Source: Alphaproteobacteria bacterium
Lineage (GTDB): Bacteria; Pseudomonadota; Alphaproteobacteria; UBA828
Direction of reading: 5' to 3'
DNA length: 64,000 nt
NCBI GenBank assembly: GCA_022823305.1
Contig: JAJDXK010000101.1
Coordinates: 124,001-188,000, forward strand
Below, piece by piece: positions 37,587-46,745 of the stretch (position 1 is its first letter; every line of letters starts with the position of its first letter). Both the position numbers and the translations under genes were made by a program. The notes beneath the pieces are model-generated. The model was given only the letters and a program-made list of their open reading frames with translations. It did not search any database and had not been told where the DNA came from.

Positions 37587-38716
37587 GCGCCGTCGAGGCC
37601 GATGTCGTCATCGTCGGCGGCGGCCTGGTCGGCTGCGCCGCCGCGCTCAGGCTGCGCGAGCGCGGCGCCAGCGTCGCCGTGGTGGAGAAGAACCAGCTCG
37701 GCGCGGCGGCGAGCGGCGTCAACTTCGGCGGCGTCCGGCGCAACGGGCGCAAGCTCGCCGAGCTCGGCATCGCGGCCCGCGCGCTCGGCATCTGGAAGCG
37801 CCTGCCCGAGCTGGTGGGCAGCGACTGCGAGTACGCGATCACCGGCAACATCAAGGTCGCGCGCAGCGAGGAGCACATGGTCCAGATCGCGGCCCACGCC
37901 GAGGCCCAGGCCGGCTACGGCGTCGAGGTCGAGATGCTGAGCCGCAACGCGCTGCTCGACCGCTACCCCTGGCTGGGGCCTTCCGCCATCGGCGCCGCCT
38001 TTTGCCCGAGCGACGGGCAGGCCAACCCGCGCCTGGTGGGACCGGCCTTCGCCCGGGCGGCGCGGGCGGCGGGTGCGGAGCTGTTCGAGCTCGACGGCGC
38101 GGCGCACGTGGAGCGCGACGGCAACGGCTTCGTGGTCGAGACCGAGTCCGGCCGCACGTTGCGCGGGGGCGCGCTCATCAACAGCGCGGGCGCCTGGGGC
38201 GGCCGCCTTTCCGCGCGCTTCGGCGAGCCGGTGGAGATCTGGCCGATGGAGCCGCAGATGGTGGTCACCGAACCCGCGCCCTACTTCATGGAGCCGGTGC
38301 TCGCCGTGGTGGGCGGCGACGTCTATGCGCGCCAGATTCCGCGCGGCAACGTCATCTTCGGCGGGCGCAGCGGCACCGCCGACCTCGACGTTGGCTTCGG
38401 CAAGGTCCACGCCGAGGAGAGCCTGACCACGCTGGCGCGCACCATCGACATCATCCCCTGCGTCGCCGACCTCGCCGTGATCCGCTTCTGGAGCGGCGTC
38501 GAGGGCTGCACCCCGGACCACCTGCCGGTGCTCTGCCCGAGCCGCACCACGCCCGGCCTGGTGCATGCCTTCGGCTTCAGCGGCCACGGCTTCTGCCTCG
38601 GCCCGGCGTCCGGCGCGGTGGCGGCCGAGCTCGCGCTCGACGGCCGCACCGAGACGCCCATCGAGGGCCTCGACCTGAGCCGCTTCGACACGGCGGAACA
38701 GCCCGCCAGCACCTAG
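37583..38716 (+). CDS. FAD-dependent amine oxidoreductase beta subunit (HcnC/OoxB/DAO family)
   Basis: The 377-residue protein is a DAO-family flavoenzyme: VVIVGGGLVGCAAALRLRERG at the start, LGAAASGVNFGGVRRNGR, and near the end FSGHGFCLGPASGAVAAELAL. It would carry the amine-oxidising site, with electrons passing to the alpha and ferredoxin subunits. The three-subunit set may oxidise an imino acid, opine or glycine. Its stop overlaps the stop of the convergent aminotransferase gene by 4 bases. Confidence 0.9.
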   Translation: MSAVEADVVIVGGGLVGCAAALRLRERGASVAVVEKNQLGAAASGVNFGGVRRNGRKLAELGIAARALGIWKRLPELVGSDCEYAITGNIKVARSEEHMVQIAAHAEAQAGYGVEVEMLSRNALLDRYPWLGPSAIGAAFCPSDGQANPRLVGPAFARAARAAGAELFELDGAAHVERDGNGFVVETESGRTLRGGALINSAGAWGGRLSARFGEPVEIWPMEPQMVVTEPAPYFMEPVLAVVGGDVYARQIPRGNVIFGGRSGTADLDVGFGKVHAEESLTTLARTIDIIPCVADLAVIRFWSGVEGCTPDHLPVLCPSRTTPGLVHAFGFSGHGFCLGPASGAVAAELALDGRTETPIEGLDLSRFDTAEQPAST

Positions 38717-39855
38717 CCTTGGCTCGCCTCCAGGCGGTCGCCGAGGGTCGCCATGGCGTCGCCGTCGATGTTGGCGAGCGCGAAGCGGAGATAATCGTCC
38801 TGGTCGGGGCCGAAGGCGCTGCCCGGCAGGCAGAGCACGTTCTCCTCCTCGACGAGCCTGCGCGCGATGGCGGCGGCGGGCATGCCTGCGAAGGGGTGGC
38901 GCACGTAGGCGAAGAAGGCGCCGGCGGAGATCAGCGCGTAGGCGAGCGTGTTGCGCTCGAACACCGCGCGGAAGCGGGCGACCCGCTCCAGCACCAGGCG
39001 CCGCTTGTCGGCGCGGAACGCCGCGAGGTGTTGCAGGCCGAAGAGGGCCGCCTCCTGGGCGATGGCAGGCGCGCAGATCGCCACGCAGTCGGCGGCCTTG
39101 GCGACCTCGGCGAGCAGCCGCTCCGCCGCCACCAGCGCGCCGACGCGGTAGCCGGTCAGGCTGTAGACCTTGGAGAAGCTGTAGAGGTGGACCAGCGTCT
39201 CCTCCCAGCCGGGGCGCGCGAACAGGCCGTGGGACGGTGCGTCTTCCGGCAGGAAGTCGCGGTAGGTCTCGTCGAGCACCAGGGCCACGCCGGCCTCCCG
39301 CGCCAGCCCGTGGAAGGCGTGGATCGTCTCCGGCGGGTAGATGGCACCGGTCGGGTTGTTGGGCGTCACCAGAACGATGGCGCGGGTGCGCGGCGTGATC
39401 CTCGCGCGTGCGTCGGCCGGGTCCGGGACGCCGCCGCGCTCGGGCCGGAAGGGCAGGTAGACCGGGGCGATACCCAGCATCTCCAGCCACATCTGGTAGT
39501 TGAAGTAGGAGGGCGCGGCGAGGATCGCCTCGTCGCCGGGGCTGGCCAGCGCCATCAGCGCGAGGCAGAAGGCCTGGTTGCAGCCGGCGGTGATCGCCAC
39601 CCGCTCGCGCGTCACGTCGCCGCCGTAGGCGTCGGAGAGAGACTCCGCGAGTGCGTCGCGCAGGTCGTCGCGGCCGAGGATCGGGGTGTAGCGCGCCGTC
39701 CCGGGCTCGCGCACGGCGTCGGCGAGATGGCGGGTGAGCGCGTCCGCCGGCGGCCAGGCCGGCACCGCCTGGGCGAGGTCGAGCAGCGGCTTGTCTGCCG
39801 GGAAGCTGCGCCCCCGCGCGAGCGCCGCGATCTCGGCGATGGGCGGCGGGATCAC
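38713..39855 (-). CDS. Class I/II aminotransferase (PLP-dependent)
   Basis: The protein is about 380 residues. PLP motifs include TPNNPTGAIYPPE, the LVLDETYRDFL strand, and the Schiff-base lysine in LYSFSKVYSLTGYRVG. AGCNQAFCLAL and NYQMWLEMLG identify the aspartate-type subfamily I. The GTG at 39855 leaves a somewhat short N-terminus: the upstream codons (VNPLLGA) look homologous, but no standard start codon precedes them, so the real start may be a rare codon. It lies beside the amine-oxidising dehydrogenase, and both could act on the same amino acid. Confidence 0.85.
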   Translation of the reverse strand: MIPPPIAEIAALARGRSFPADKPLLDLAQAVPAWPPADALTRHLADAVREPGTARYTPILGRDDLRDALAESLSDAYGGDVTRERVAITAGCNQAFCLALMALASPGDEAILAAPSYFNYQMWLEMLGIAPVYLPFRPERGGVPDPADARARITPRTRAIVLVTPNNPTGAIYPPETIHAFHGLAREAGVALVLDETYRDFLPEDAPSHGLFARPGWEETLVHLYSFSKVYSLTGYRVGALVAAERLLAEVAKAADCVAICAPAIAQEAALFGLQHLAAFRADKRRLVLERVARFRAVFERNTLAYALISAGAFFAYVRHPFAGMPAAAIARRLVEEENVLCLPGSAFGPDQDDYLRFALANIDGDAMATLGDRLEASQG

Positions 39856-39907
39856 CGCGCCGAGCAGGGGATTGACGCGGTAGCCCGTGGCGCTCTCGCC
39901 GGCCGCG

Positions 39908-41269
39908 CTAATAGGCGTATTCCTCGAAAAGCGGGTCGATGGTGCCGCCCCAGCGGCCCTGATAGGCCTCCAGCATGTCGTCGGCCGCGGTGCGCCCGCT
40001 CTCGGCGATCTGGCGCAGGTAGGTGATGTAGGAGCGCTCGTCCACGTCGAGGTTGCCGGCGACCGCGCGGCGCTTGAGGCCGCCCGCCGCGATCTCTACC
40101 GCGTCCTGTGCCACCTCGCGGACCGACCGCCCGCCGATGCCGGCGCCGAGCGCGTCGCGCGCCACGTCGCGGCGGAGCCGCACGACGTCGGCCGCCGTCC
40201 ACCCCTCGACCAGGGCCTCGGCCTCGTTCAGCGCCGTCGAATCGTAGAGCAGGCCGACCCAGAGCGCGGGCAGGGCGCAGACCTTGCCCCAGGGGCCGCT
40301 GTCGGCGCCCCGCATCTCGATGTAGCGCTTGAGCCGCACCTCGGGGAAGACCGTGGTGAGGTGGTCCTCCCAGTCCTTGAGCGTGGGCCGCTCGCCGGGG
40401 AGCTGCGGCAGGGAGCCTGCGAGGAAGTCGCGGAAGGACTCGCCGGCCACGTCGACGAAGCCGCCCTCGCGCGCCACGAAGTACATGGGCACGTCCAGCA
40501 CGTAGTCGGCGTAGCGCTCGAAGCCCATGCCGGGCTCGAGGACGAACTTGAGGATGCCGCAGCGGTCGGGGTCGGTATCGGTCCAGACATGGCTGCGGTA
40601 GCTCTTGAAGCCGCTCGGCCTGCCCTCGACGAAGGGCGAGATGGCGAAGAGCGCGGTGGCCACCGGCTGCAGCGCCATGCCGACGCGCATCTTGCGCACC
40701 ATGTCGGCCTCGGAGTCGAAGTCGAGGTTGACCTGCACGGTGCAGGTGCGCGTCATCATGTCGAGGCCGAGGGAGCCCCGCGTCGGCATGTAGCGGCGCA
40801 TAATGGCGTAGCGGCCCTTGGGCATCCACGGGATCGCCTCGCGCGGCGCATCGGGGCGGAAGCCCACGCCGTAGAAGCCGATGCCGAGCTCCTCGGAGAC
40901 CTCGCGCACCTGGTCCAGGTGCGCGTGCACCTCGTCGCAGGTGCGGTGGAGGTTGTGGAGCGGGGCGCCGGAGAGCTCGAGCTGGCCGCCGGGCTCGAGC
41001 GAGACCGACTGGTTGTCCTTGAGCAGGGCGATGGGCTTGCCCTTCTCCAGATAGGGCTCCCAGCCGAAGCGCTGCAGCCCCTCCAGCAGCGCGCGGATGC
41101 CGGCCGGGCCCTCGTAGGGGAGCGGCGCGCGGTCGGCCAGGCGATGGCCGAACTTCTCGTGCTCCGTGCCGATCCGCCAGGCGGAGCGCGGCTTGCAGCC
41201 CGATTCGAGATAGGCGATCAGGTCGCGGCGGGTGAGCGCCTCGCCCCGGCCCGTGGCGCTGTCGTTCAC
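39908..41269 (-). CDS. gshA: Glutamate-cysteine ligase, plant/alphaproteobacterial type
   Basis: The 453-residue protein includes WRIGTEHEKFGHR, LKDNQSVSLEPGGQLELSGA, SRDFLAGSLP-like and ADYVLDVPMYFV segments of the GshA family found in alphaproteobacteria and plants. It catalyses the first step of glutathione synthesis. GTG 41269 has AGGGGG just upstream and begins VNDSATGRGEALTRRDL, so it is chosen over the long low-complexity upstream extension. A gamma-glutamyltransferase and a GGCT-like gene are nearby. Confidence 0.92.
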   Translation of the reverse strand: MNDSATGRGEALTRRDLIAYLESGCKPRSAWRIGTEHEKFGHRLADRAPLPYEGPAGIRALLEGLQRFGWEPYLEKGKPIALLKDNQSVSLEPGGQLELSGAPLHNLHRTCDEVHAHLDQVREVSEELGIGFYGVGFRPDAPREAIPWMPKGRYAIMRRYMPTRGSLGLDMMTRTCTVQVNLDFDSEADMVRKMRVGMALQPVATALFAISPFVEGRPSGFKSYRSHVWTDTDPDRCGILKFVLEPGMGFERYADYVLDVPMYFVAREGGFVDVAGESFRDFLAGSLPQLPGERPTLKDWEDHLTTVFPEVRLKRYIEMRGADSGPWGKVCALPALWVGLLYDSTALNEAEALVEGWTAADVVRLRRDVARDALGAGIGGRSVREVAQDAVEIAAGGLKRRAVAGNLDVDERSYITYLRQIAESGRTAADDMLEAYQGRWGGTIDPLFEEYAY

Positions 41270-41387
41270 GCTGCCCCCTGAGGGTCGCGACAATCCGGTG
41301 CAGGGTTTCCCCCATTCGGGCAGGCCTGTCCAGCATATCCGGCCGGGCGCGGGGGCATGGCAGGGCTGCGTGCGGTGCAGCGCGGCC

Positions 41388-42155
41388 TCATCGCCAGTCG
41401 CCGGCGATCGCCTGGAAGCAGGCCAGGGCGGCCGCGGCGGCGGTCTCGGCGCGCAGGATTCGCGGGCCGAGGCGGGCAAGGAAGACCGCCTGATGATTGG
41501 CCAGCATGCGGGTCTCCTCGGGGGCAAAGCCGCCCTCCGGGCCGATCAGGATGGCCCAGGGCTTGTCGCCGCCATCGGCGAGGGCCTTCGAGACGGAGCG
41601 CCCGGCGTTGGGGTCGCAGGCCAGCAGGTGGCGATCCTGCGGCCAGGCGGCGAGCGCGTCGGCGAGGGGGCAGGGAGGGAGGATCTGCGGCACGTCGAGG
41701 CGGCGGCACTGCTGCGCCGCCTCGATGGCGTGGACGCGAAGCCGCTCGACGTTGATGCGGCGGGTCTGGCCGTGGTGCGTGAGCACGGGGTGGATGGCGC
41801 CGACGCCGAGCTCGGTCGCCTTCTGGACCACGAAGCGGGTGGTGGTGGCCTTGAGCGGCGCGAACAGGAGCCGGAGGTCGGGCACCGGCGTCTGCGCCGC
41901 GAGCCGCGCGCCGGGCCGGACGGCGGCGGCACGGCCGGTCAGGCTCTCGATGGTGGCTTCCCACTCCCCGTCGCGCCCGTTGAAGAGGCGGATGCGGTCG
42001 CCCGGCCCCTGACGCATCACGCTGCGCAGGTAGTGGGTCTGGGCGGGCGTCAGCGCAAGCGGCGCGCGCGCATCGAGCGCGGCCTCGACGAAGAGGCGGA
42101 TGGCGCTGCGCCCGCCCGCCCGCTCCTCCTCGTGCTCTTCCTGCGCCCGCCCCAC
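41388..42155 (-). CDS. rsmE: 16S rRNA (uracil(1498)-N3)-methyltransferase RsmE
   Basis: The enzyme has the SPOUT C-terminal knot ILIGPEGGFAPEE and LGPRILRAETA, with VQKATELGVGAIHPVLT in the middle and AIRLFVEA at the N-terminus. It methylates U1498 of 16S rRNA. GTG 42155 is preferred because AGGGAG lies 7 bases upstream; an ATG at 42209 would overlap the divergent ubiA start on the same CCATGG and seems unlikely. The start is the least certain part. Confidence 0.92.
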   Translation of the reverse strand: MGRAQEEHEEERAGGRSAIRLFVEAALDARAPLALTPAQTHYLRSVMRQGPGDRIRLFNGRDGEWEATIESLTGRAAAVRPGARLAAQTPVPDLRLLFAPLKATTTRFVVQKATELGVGAIHPVLTHHGQTRRINVERLRVHAIEAAQQCRRLDVPQILPPCPLADALAAWPQDRHLLACDPNAGRSVSKALADGGDKPWAILIGPEGGFAPEETRMLANHQAVFLARLGPRILRAETAAAAALACFQAIAGDWR

Positions 42156-42207
42156 GGCGCCGCTCCCTGCTTGTCTCGGTCGAGGCGCCACGATACACCA
42201 GTCCACC

Positions 42208-43128
42208 ATGGTCGAGCGCCTGCAGAGCGGGGCCCGGGCCCCTGGCGGTCCCGGACCGGTCGAGCGTGCGGTGCCGGCATTCGCACGCCCCTTCGTCGCG
42301 CTGGCCCGGCTGGATCAGCCGGTCGGCGTCTGGCTCCTGCTCTGGCCCTGCCTCTGGTCCATCGGCCTCGCCTCGGACGGGCTTCCCGACGTGACGCTGC
42401 TGGTGCTCTTCACCGCCGGCGCCTTCGTCATGCGGGCCGCCGGCTGCACCCTCAACGACATCTTCGACCGGGACTTCGACGCCCGCGTCGAGCGCACGCA
42501 GAGGCGCCCGCTGCCCTCCGGCGCCATCGGGGTGAGGGGGGCGGTGGCCTTCATGGCGGTGCTGCTGGCGGCGGGCCTCGCCATCCTGCTGCAACTCAAC
42601 CTCTTCGCGATCTGCCTGGGGGCGGGCTCGCTCCTTCTGGTGGTTCTCTACCCCTTGATGAAGCGCATCACCTATTGGCCACAAGCCTTTCTGGGACTTA
42701 CGTTTAACTACGGCGCGCTTCTGGGCTGGGCGGCGGTGCAGGGCGGCATCGGCTGGCCCGCGGGGCTGCTCTACGCGGGCGGCATCGCGTGGACGCTGGG
42801 CTACGACACGATCTACGCGCACCAGGACAAGGAGGACGACCTCCTGATCGGGGTGAAGTCCAGCGCGCTGGCGCTGGGCGAGCGCACGCGGCCCTGGCTG
42901 ATCGTGTTCTACGTGGCCGCCGTGGCGGGCCTGGCGGGGGCGGGAGCCGCGGCGGCGATGGCGTGGCCCTACTATGTGGGCGTGGCGCTGGCCGCGCTCG
43001 TGCTCGGCTGGCAGGCGCTCCGGGTGCGGATCGAGAGCCCGCCCGACTGCCTCGCCAAGTTCAAGGCCAACGGCTGGGTCGGCCTGCTGGTGTTCGCCGG
43101 GATCGTCGCAGCCCAGGCCCTCGGCTGA
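42208..43128 (+). CDS. ubiA: 4-hydroxybenzoate polyprenyltransferase UbiA
   Basis: The 306-residue membrane protein has the two Asp-rich motifs of prenyltransferases: NDIFDRDFDARVERTQ and GYDTIYAHQDKEDD. About eight hydrophobic helices follow the N-terminal RPFVALARLDQPVGVWLLLWP. It attaches the polyprenyl chain to 4-hydroxybenzoate in ubiquinone synthesis. The start is ATG 42208. Confidence 0.95.
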   Translation: MVERLQSGARAPGGPGPVERAVPAFARPFVALARLDQPVGVWLLLWPCLWSIGLASDGLPDVTLLVLFTAGAFVMRAAGCTLNDIFDRDFDARVERTQRRPLPSGAIGVRGAVAFMAVLLAAGLAILLQLNLFAICLGAGSLLLVVLYPLMKRITYWPQAFLGLTFNYGALLGWAAVQGGIGWPAGLLYAGGIAWTLGYDTIYAHQDKEDDLLIGVKSSALALGERTRPWLIVFYVAAVAGLAGAGAAAAMAWPYYVGVALAALVLGWQALRVRIESPPDCLAKFKANGWVGLLVFAGIVAAQALG

Positions 43129-43131
43129 GCC

Positions 43132-43947
43132 TCATTCGACGGTTGGCGCGAAGTCCGGGCAGGAGAAGGGCCGCGCCCCTTCCCTGAGCAGGATGGTGCG
43201 CGCCCGGCGCGCCGCCTCGTCGTCGATCACCGCCCGGATGAAGGCATCGAGCGGCCCCGGTGCGCCCAGCATGGCCTGGATCGTCCGCTGGATGTCGCTC
43301 TGCGAGAGCGCGCGGAAGCGCCGGCGCGAGGCCGCGATGGCGGCGAGCGCGCATGGCGCCCCTTCCGGGGCGAGGTAGCCGCAGTCGCCGACGTAGCTGC
43401 TCACGGTTTCCATCGCGGGCAGCAGCTCGGGCTCCAGCCGGACGTTGCGCAGCAGGCCGAAGCGGTAGGTGCCGCGGCGCAGCTCGGTCTCGTGCATGCG
43501 CGCGAGCTCACGCTCGTCGAGGCAGGTGAGGGCGATCTCGCAGACCGTGCCGGGGGAGGGCTCGATGGTCGCCGGCACCGCGCCGTAGCTCGAGATGTGG
43601 GCGGCGTGGACGATGTCGAAGTCGTGCAGCGTGGCCCGGAGTACGGGAAACACCGCCGGCCCGAAGGGCGCAAACTTGCGGTGCAGGCGCTCGGGAGACG
43701 CATTGGCGCCGTAGGCCAGCACCGGCGTCCGCCGCGCCAGCGGGGCGACGTTCCCGATCCCGCGCCGCCGCAGCAGGCGCCCGGCGCTCATCGGCCTGCC
43801 GCCCGCCTCGACCTCCGAGTCCTCCAGCGACTCCGGGAGGGAGAGGAGAGGCAGCGCGTCGCCGTCGACGTAGAGGAAGCTGTGGTCCGGCCGCGGGAAG
43901 GGATAGCGCTTCGCCGTCTCGACCGCCGAGAAGTGGGGCGTGGTCAT
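43132..43947 (-). CDS. Gamma-glutamylcyclotransferase-like protein
   Basis: The 271-residue protein has a GGCT-like start LAYGANASPERLHR (78-91) after a 70-residue extension with KRYPFPRPDHSFLYVDG, then SPGTVCEIALTCLDERELARMHETEL, in which an acidic residue would be the catalytic one of GGCT enzymes. Function would be cleavage of gamma-glutamyl amino compounds to 5-oxoproline, which fits gshA, ggt and pxpA nearby. Similarity is at motif level, and the N- and C-terminal extensions are unusual. It converges with ubiA, 3 bases apart. Confidence 0.55.
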   Translation of the reverse strand: MTTPHFSAVETAKRYPFPRPDHSFLYVDGDALPLLSLPESLEDSEVEAGGRPMSAGRLLRRRGIGNVAPLARRTPVLAYGANASPERLHRKFAPFGPAVFPVLRATLHDFDIVHAAHISSYGAVPATIEPSPGTVCEIALTCLDERELARMHETELRRGTYRFGLLRNVRLEPELLPAMETVSSYVGDCGYLAPEGAPCALAAIAASRRRFRALSQSDIQRTIQAMLGAPGPLDAFIRAVIDDEAARRARTILLREGARPFSCPDFAPTVE

Positions 43948-44032
43948 CGGCGCCACCGTAGCGCGATTCGCGCGTGCGGGCTTGACGGGGGCCGGCGCCT
44001 GCCCATGAATGGCGCGGACCGCCGAGGTGCCC

Positions 44033-45541
44033 ATGGCCTATCGATCGCTGCGCGACTTCATCGCCCGTCTGGAAGGCGCGGGCCGGCTCAGCCGGGTGCA
44101 GGCGCCGGTCTCTCCCAACCTGGAGATGACCGAGATCCAGACCCGGCTGATCGCGGAGCGGGGGCCGGCGGTGCTCTTCGAGAACGTGGTGGCCGACGAC
44201 GGTACGCGCCACGAGATGCCGGTGCTGGTCAACCTCTTCGGCACCGTGGAGCGGGTCGCCTGGGGCATGAACCGCGAGCCGGACGATCTGCGCGAGGTGG
44301 GGGAGACGCTGGCCTTCCTGCGCCAGCCCGAGCCGCCGAGCGGCTGGCGCGAGGCGGTCGAGATGCTGCCGCTGCTCAACACGGTGCGCGCCATGAAGCC
44401 GCGCACGGTGAGCGACGGCCCGGTGCAGGAGGTGGTGCTCACCGGTGATGCCATCGATCTCGGCCGCCTGCCGATCCAGACCTGCTGGCCGGGGGAGCCG
44501 GCGCCGCTCATCACCTGGCCGCTGGTGGTGACGAAGGGGCCGGGCAAGGCGCGCGTCGACAACTACAACCTGGGCATCTACCGCATGCAGGTGACGGGGC
44601 GCGACACGACGCTGATGCGCTGGCTCGCGCACCGAGGCGGCGCCCAGCAGCACCGGCGCTGGGCCGAGGAAAAGCGCGAGCCGCTGCCGGCGGCGGCGGT
44701 GATCGGCGCCGATCCCGGCACCATCCTCGCGGCGGTGACCCCGGTGCCGGATACGCTCTCGGAGTATCAGTTCGCGGGCCTGCTGCGCGGCCGCAAGGTC
44801 GAGCTGGTCAAGGCCAGGACGGTGCCGCTGGAGGTCCCGGCCGAGGCCGAGATCGTCATCGAGGGCCATGTCAGCCTCGACGACTACCGGGACGAGGGCC
44901 CCTTCGGCGACCACACCGGCTACTACAACGCGGTCGAGCCCTTCCCGGTGTTCACGGTCTCGGCCATCACCATGCGGCGCGACCCGATCTATCTCTCGAC
45001 CTACACCGGGCGCCCGCCGGACGAGCCCAGCATCCTCGGCGAGGCGCTCAACGAGGTCTTCATCCCGCTGCTCGTGCAGCAGTTTCCGGAGATCGTGGAC
45101 TTCTGGCTGCCGCCCGAGGGCTGCAGCTACCGCATCGCCGTGGTCTCGATCAGGAAGTCCTACGCCGGCCACGCCAAGCGGGTGATGATGGCCGTCTGGT
45201 CCTACCTCCGGCAGTTCATGTACACGAAGTGGGTGATCGTGGTGGACGACGACATCGACGCGCGCGACTGGAAGGACGTGATGTGGGCGGTCTCCACCCG
45301 CATGGACCCGGCGCGCGACATCACCGTCGTCGAGAACACGCCCATCGACTACCTCGACTTCGCGAGCCCGGAGCCCGGCCTCGGCGCCAAGATCGGCCTC
45401 GACGCGACCACCAAGATCGGGCCCGAGACCGCGCGCGACTGGGGCCGGCGCATCCGCATGGCCGACGAGATCGTCGAGCGGGTGACCGGCAAGTGGGACG
45501 AGTACGGCCTGCCGGGCTCCGGCACGCCGATCTGGCGCTGA
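44033..45541 (+). CDS. UbiD family prenyl-FMN-dependent decarboxylase
   Basis: The 502-residue protein contains [32 protein letters not shown] and [22 protein letters not shown], the prFMN/Mn-binding and Glu-Arg-Glu/Asp regions of UbiD. Substrate may be 4-hydroxy-3-polyprenylbenzoate or another aromatic acid. UbiX, which makes the cofactor, is encoded at 963. ATG 44033 is chosen by GAGGTG ahead and the conserved YRSLRDFI start; ATG 44009 is also possible. Confidence 0.93.
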   Translation: MAYRSLRDFIARLEGAGRLSRVQAPVSPNLEMTEIQTRLIAERGPAVLFENVVADDGTRHEMPVLVNLFGTVERVAWGMNREPDDLREVGETLAFLRQPEPPSGWREAVEMLPLLNTVRAMKPRTVSDGPVQEVVLTGDAIDLGRLPIQTCWPGEPAPLITWPLVVTKGPGKARVDNYNLGIYRMQVTGRDTTLMRWLAHRGGAQQHRRWAEEKREPLPAAAVIGADPGTILAAVTPVPDTLSEYQFAGLLRGRKVELVKARTVPLEVPAEAEIVIEGHVSLDDYRDEGPFGDHTGYYNAVEPFPVFTVSAITMRRDPIYLSTYTGRPPDEPSILGEALNEVFIPLLVQQFPEIVDFWLPPEGCSYRIAVVSIRKSYAGHAKRVMMAVWSYLRQFMYTKWVIVVDDDIDARDWKDVMWAVSTRMDPARDITVVENTPIDYLDFASPEPGLGAKIGLDATTKIGPETARDWGRRIRMADEIVERVTGKWDEYGLPGSGTPIWR

Positions 45542-45566
45542 GCTTCGCGCACAGGAGGAGAGCGGC

Positions 45567-46502
45567 ATGAGTGGAAAGACGGCGTTCGTCACCGGCGCGT
45601 CGGGCTTCATCGGGACCAACCTGGTGAAGCGGCTCGGCGAGGCCGGCTGGCGGGTGATCGCGATGCACCGGGAGACCTCGGACCTGACCTATCTCGGGCA
45701 GTTGCCGGCGACCTTCGTGGTGGGCGACATCGGCGACCGGGCGTTCCTGGCCAAGGCCATGCCCGAGGGCGTCGACGCCGTCTTTCACGTGGCCGGCAAC
45801 GTCAGCTTCGATTCGTCCGGCGACGAGGCCCAGACCCACGCGAACGTGGCGGGCACGCGCGCCGTGGTCGAGGTGGCGAAGGCGAAGAACGTCGGGCGCT
45901 TCATCCACACTTCCACCGGCGCCGTCTTCGGCCTGCACGACGGCGTGCCCATCGACGAGACCGCACCCTCCAACGCCTTCGAGATTCCGGTCAATTACTG
46001 CCGCACCAAGAAGATGGCCGAGGACATCGTGCTGGAGGCGGCGGCAAGCGGCCTCGATGCCGTCTGCGTCAATCCGGGCAATGTCGTCGGTCCCTACGAC
46101 CGTGTCATCTGGGGTCCCTTCGTGCAGGCGATCGCGAGCGGCGCCCTGAAGACGGTCGGCACCGGCGGGGGCGCCTTCTGCCACATCGACGAGACCGCCA
46201 AGGCGCACATCGCGGCTTGCGAGCGGGGCAGGCGAGGGGAGCGCTACATCCTCGCCGGCGCCAACGAGAAGTTCTCGACCGTCGCCCGCATCGTCGCCGA
46301 GCTCGTGGGCGTCGAGGCGCCGGTGGAGACGAGCGCGCGCAACCCCGACGCGAGCGACGAGATCCACTTCGTCACCAACCAGACCCAGATCATGCTGTGC
46401 GACAAGGCGGTGCGCGAGCTCGGCTTCAAGCCGGTGCCGCTGCGCACCATGCTCGAGGATCTCTGCGCCTGGATGCGGCAGGAGGGTCTGCTGCCGGCCT
46501 GA
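45567..46502 (+). CDS. NAD-dependent epimerase/dehydratase family protein
   Basis: The 311-residue extended SDR begins with TGASGFIG (9-16), has HTSTGAVFG, and the catalytic Tyr144 and Lys148 in NYCRTKK. It resembles the dihydroflavonol reductase/hopanoid-associated HpnA-like group. The start follows AGGAGGAG 26 bases after the UbiD gene, so they are likely co-expressed. The substrate is unknown. Confidence 0.88.
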   Translation: MSGKTAFVTGASGFIGTNLVKRLGEAGWRVIAMHRETSDLTYLGQLPATFVVGDIGDRAFLAKAMPEGVDAVFHVAGNVSFDSSGDEAQTHANVAGTRAVVEVAKAKNVGRFIHTSTGAVFGLHDGVPIDETAPSNAFEIPVNYCRTKKMAEDIVLEAAASGLDAVCVNPGNVVGPYDRVIWGPFVQAIASGALKTVGTGGGAFCHIDETAKAHIAACERGRRGERYILAGANEKFSTVARIVAELVGVEAPVETSARNPDASDEIHFVTNQTQIMLCDKAVRELGFKPVPLRTMLEDLCAWMRQEGLLPA

Positions 46503-46523
46503 CCGCCGGCTGGCCGAGGCTCT

Positions 46524-46655
46524 CTAGGGGACGATACCGGCGGCCGAGAGGCCGGCGAGGACGCCGATGATCGCGACAACGAGGGCGAGCCCCGCCACGT
46601 AAGGGATTCGTGCCCGTGTCAGCTCCTCCAGCGAGGGGCCGTGCTCGTCGCTCAT
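46524..46655 (-). CDS. Small single-pass membrane protein, 43 residues
   Basis: The reading frame starts at ATG 46655 with CAGGAGGAG seven bases upstream, and encodes a polar N-terminus (SDEHGPSLEELTRARIPY) and one hydrophobic segment (VAGLALVVAIIGVLAG) ending in SAAGIVP. The strong ribosome binding site and helix pattern support it as a real gene, but no family is recognised. It lies between the epimerase gene and pxpA. Confidence 0.6.
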   Translation of the reverse strand: MSDEHGPSLEELTRARIPYVAGLALVVAIIGVLAGLSAAGIVP

Positions 46656-46745
46656 CGACGTCTCCTCCTGCGTGGGCGCTGCGGCGCCGACTCCGGGGAG
46701 CGGACCATGCCCCAACCGTCGCCGCGACGCCAGCCCAAAACGGGG

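Noticed and set aside
42156-42209. N-terminal extension of RsmE to the ATG at 42209
   Set aside because: It would start on the same CCATGG as ubiA in the opposite direction, and the GTG at 42155 has a better ribosome binding site.
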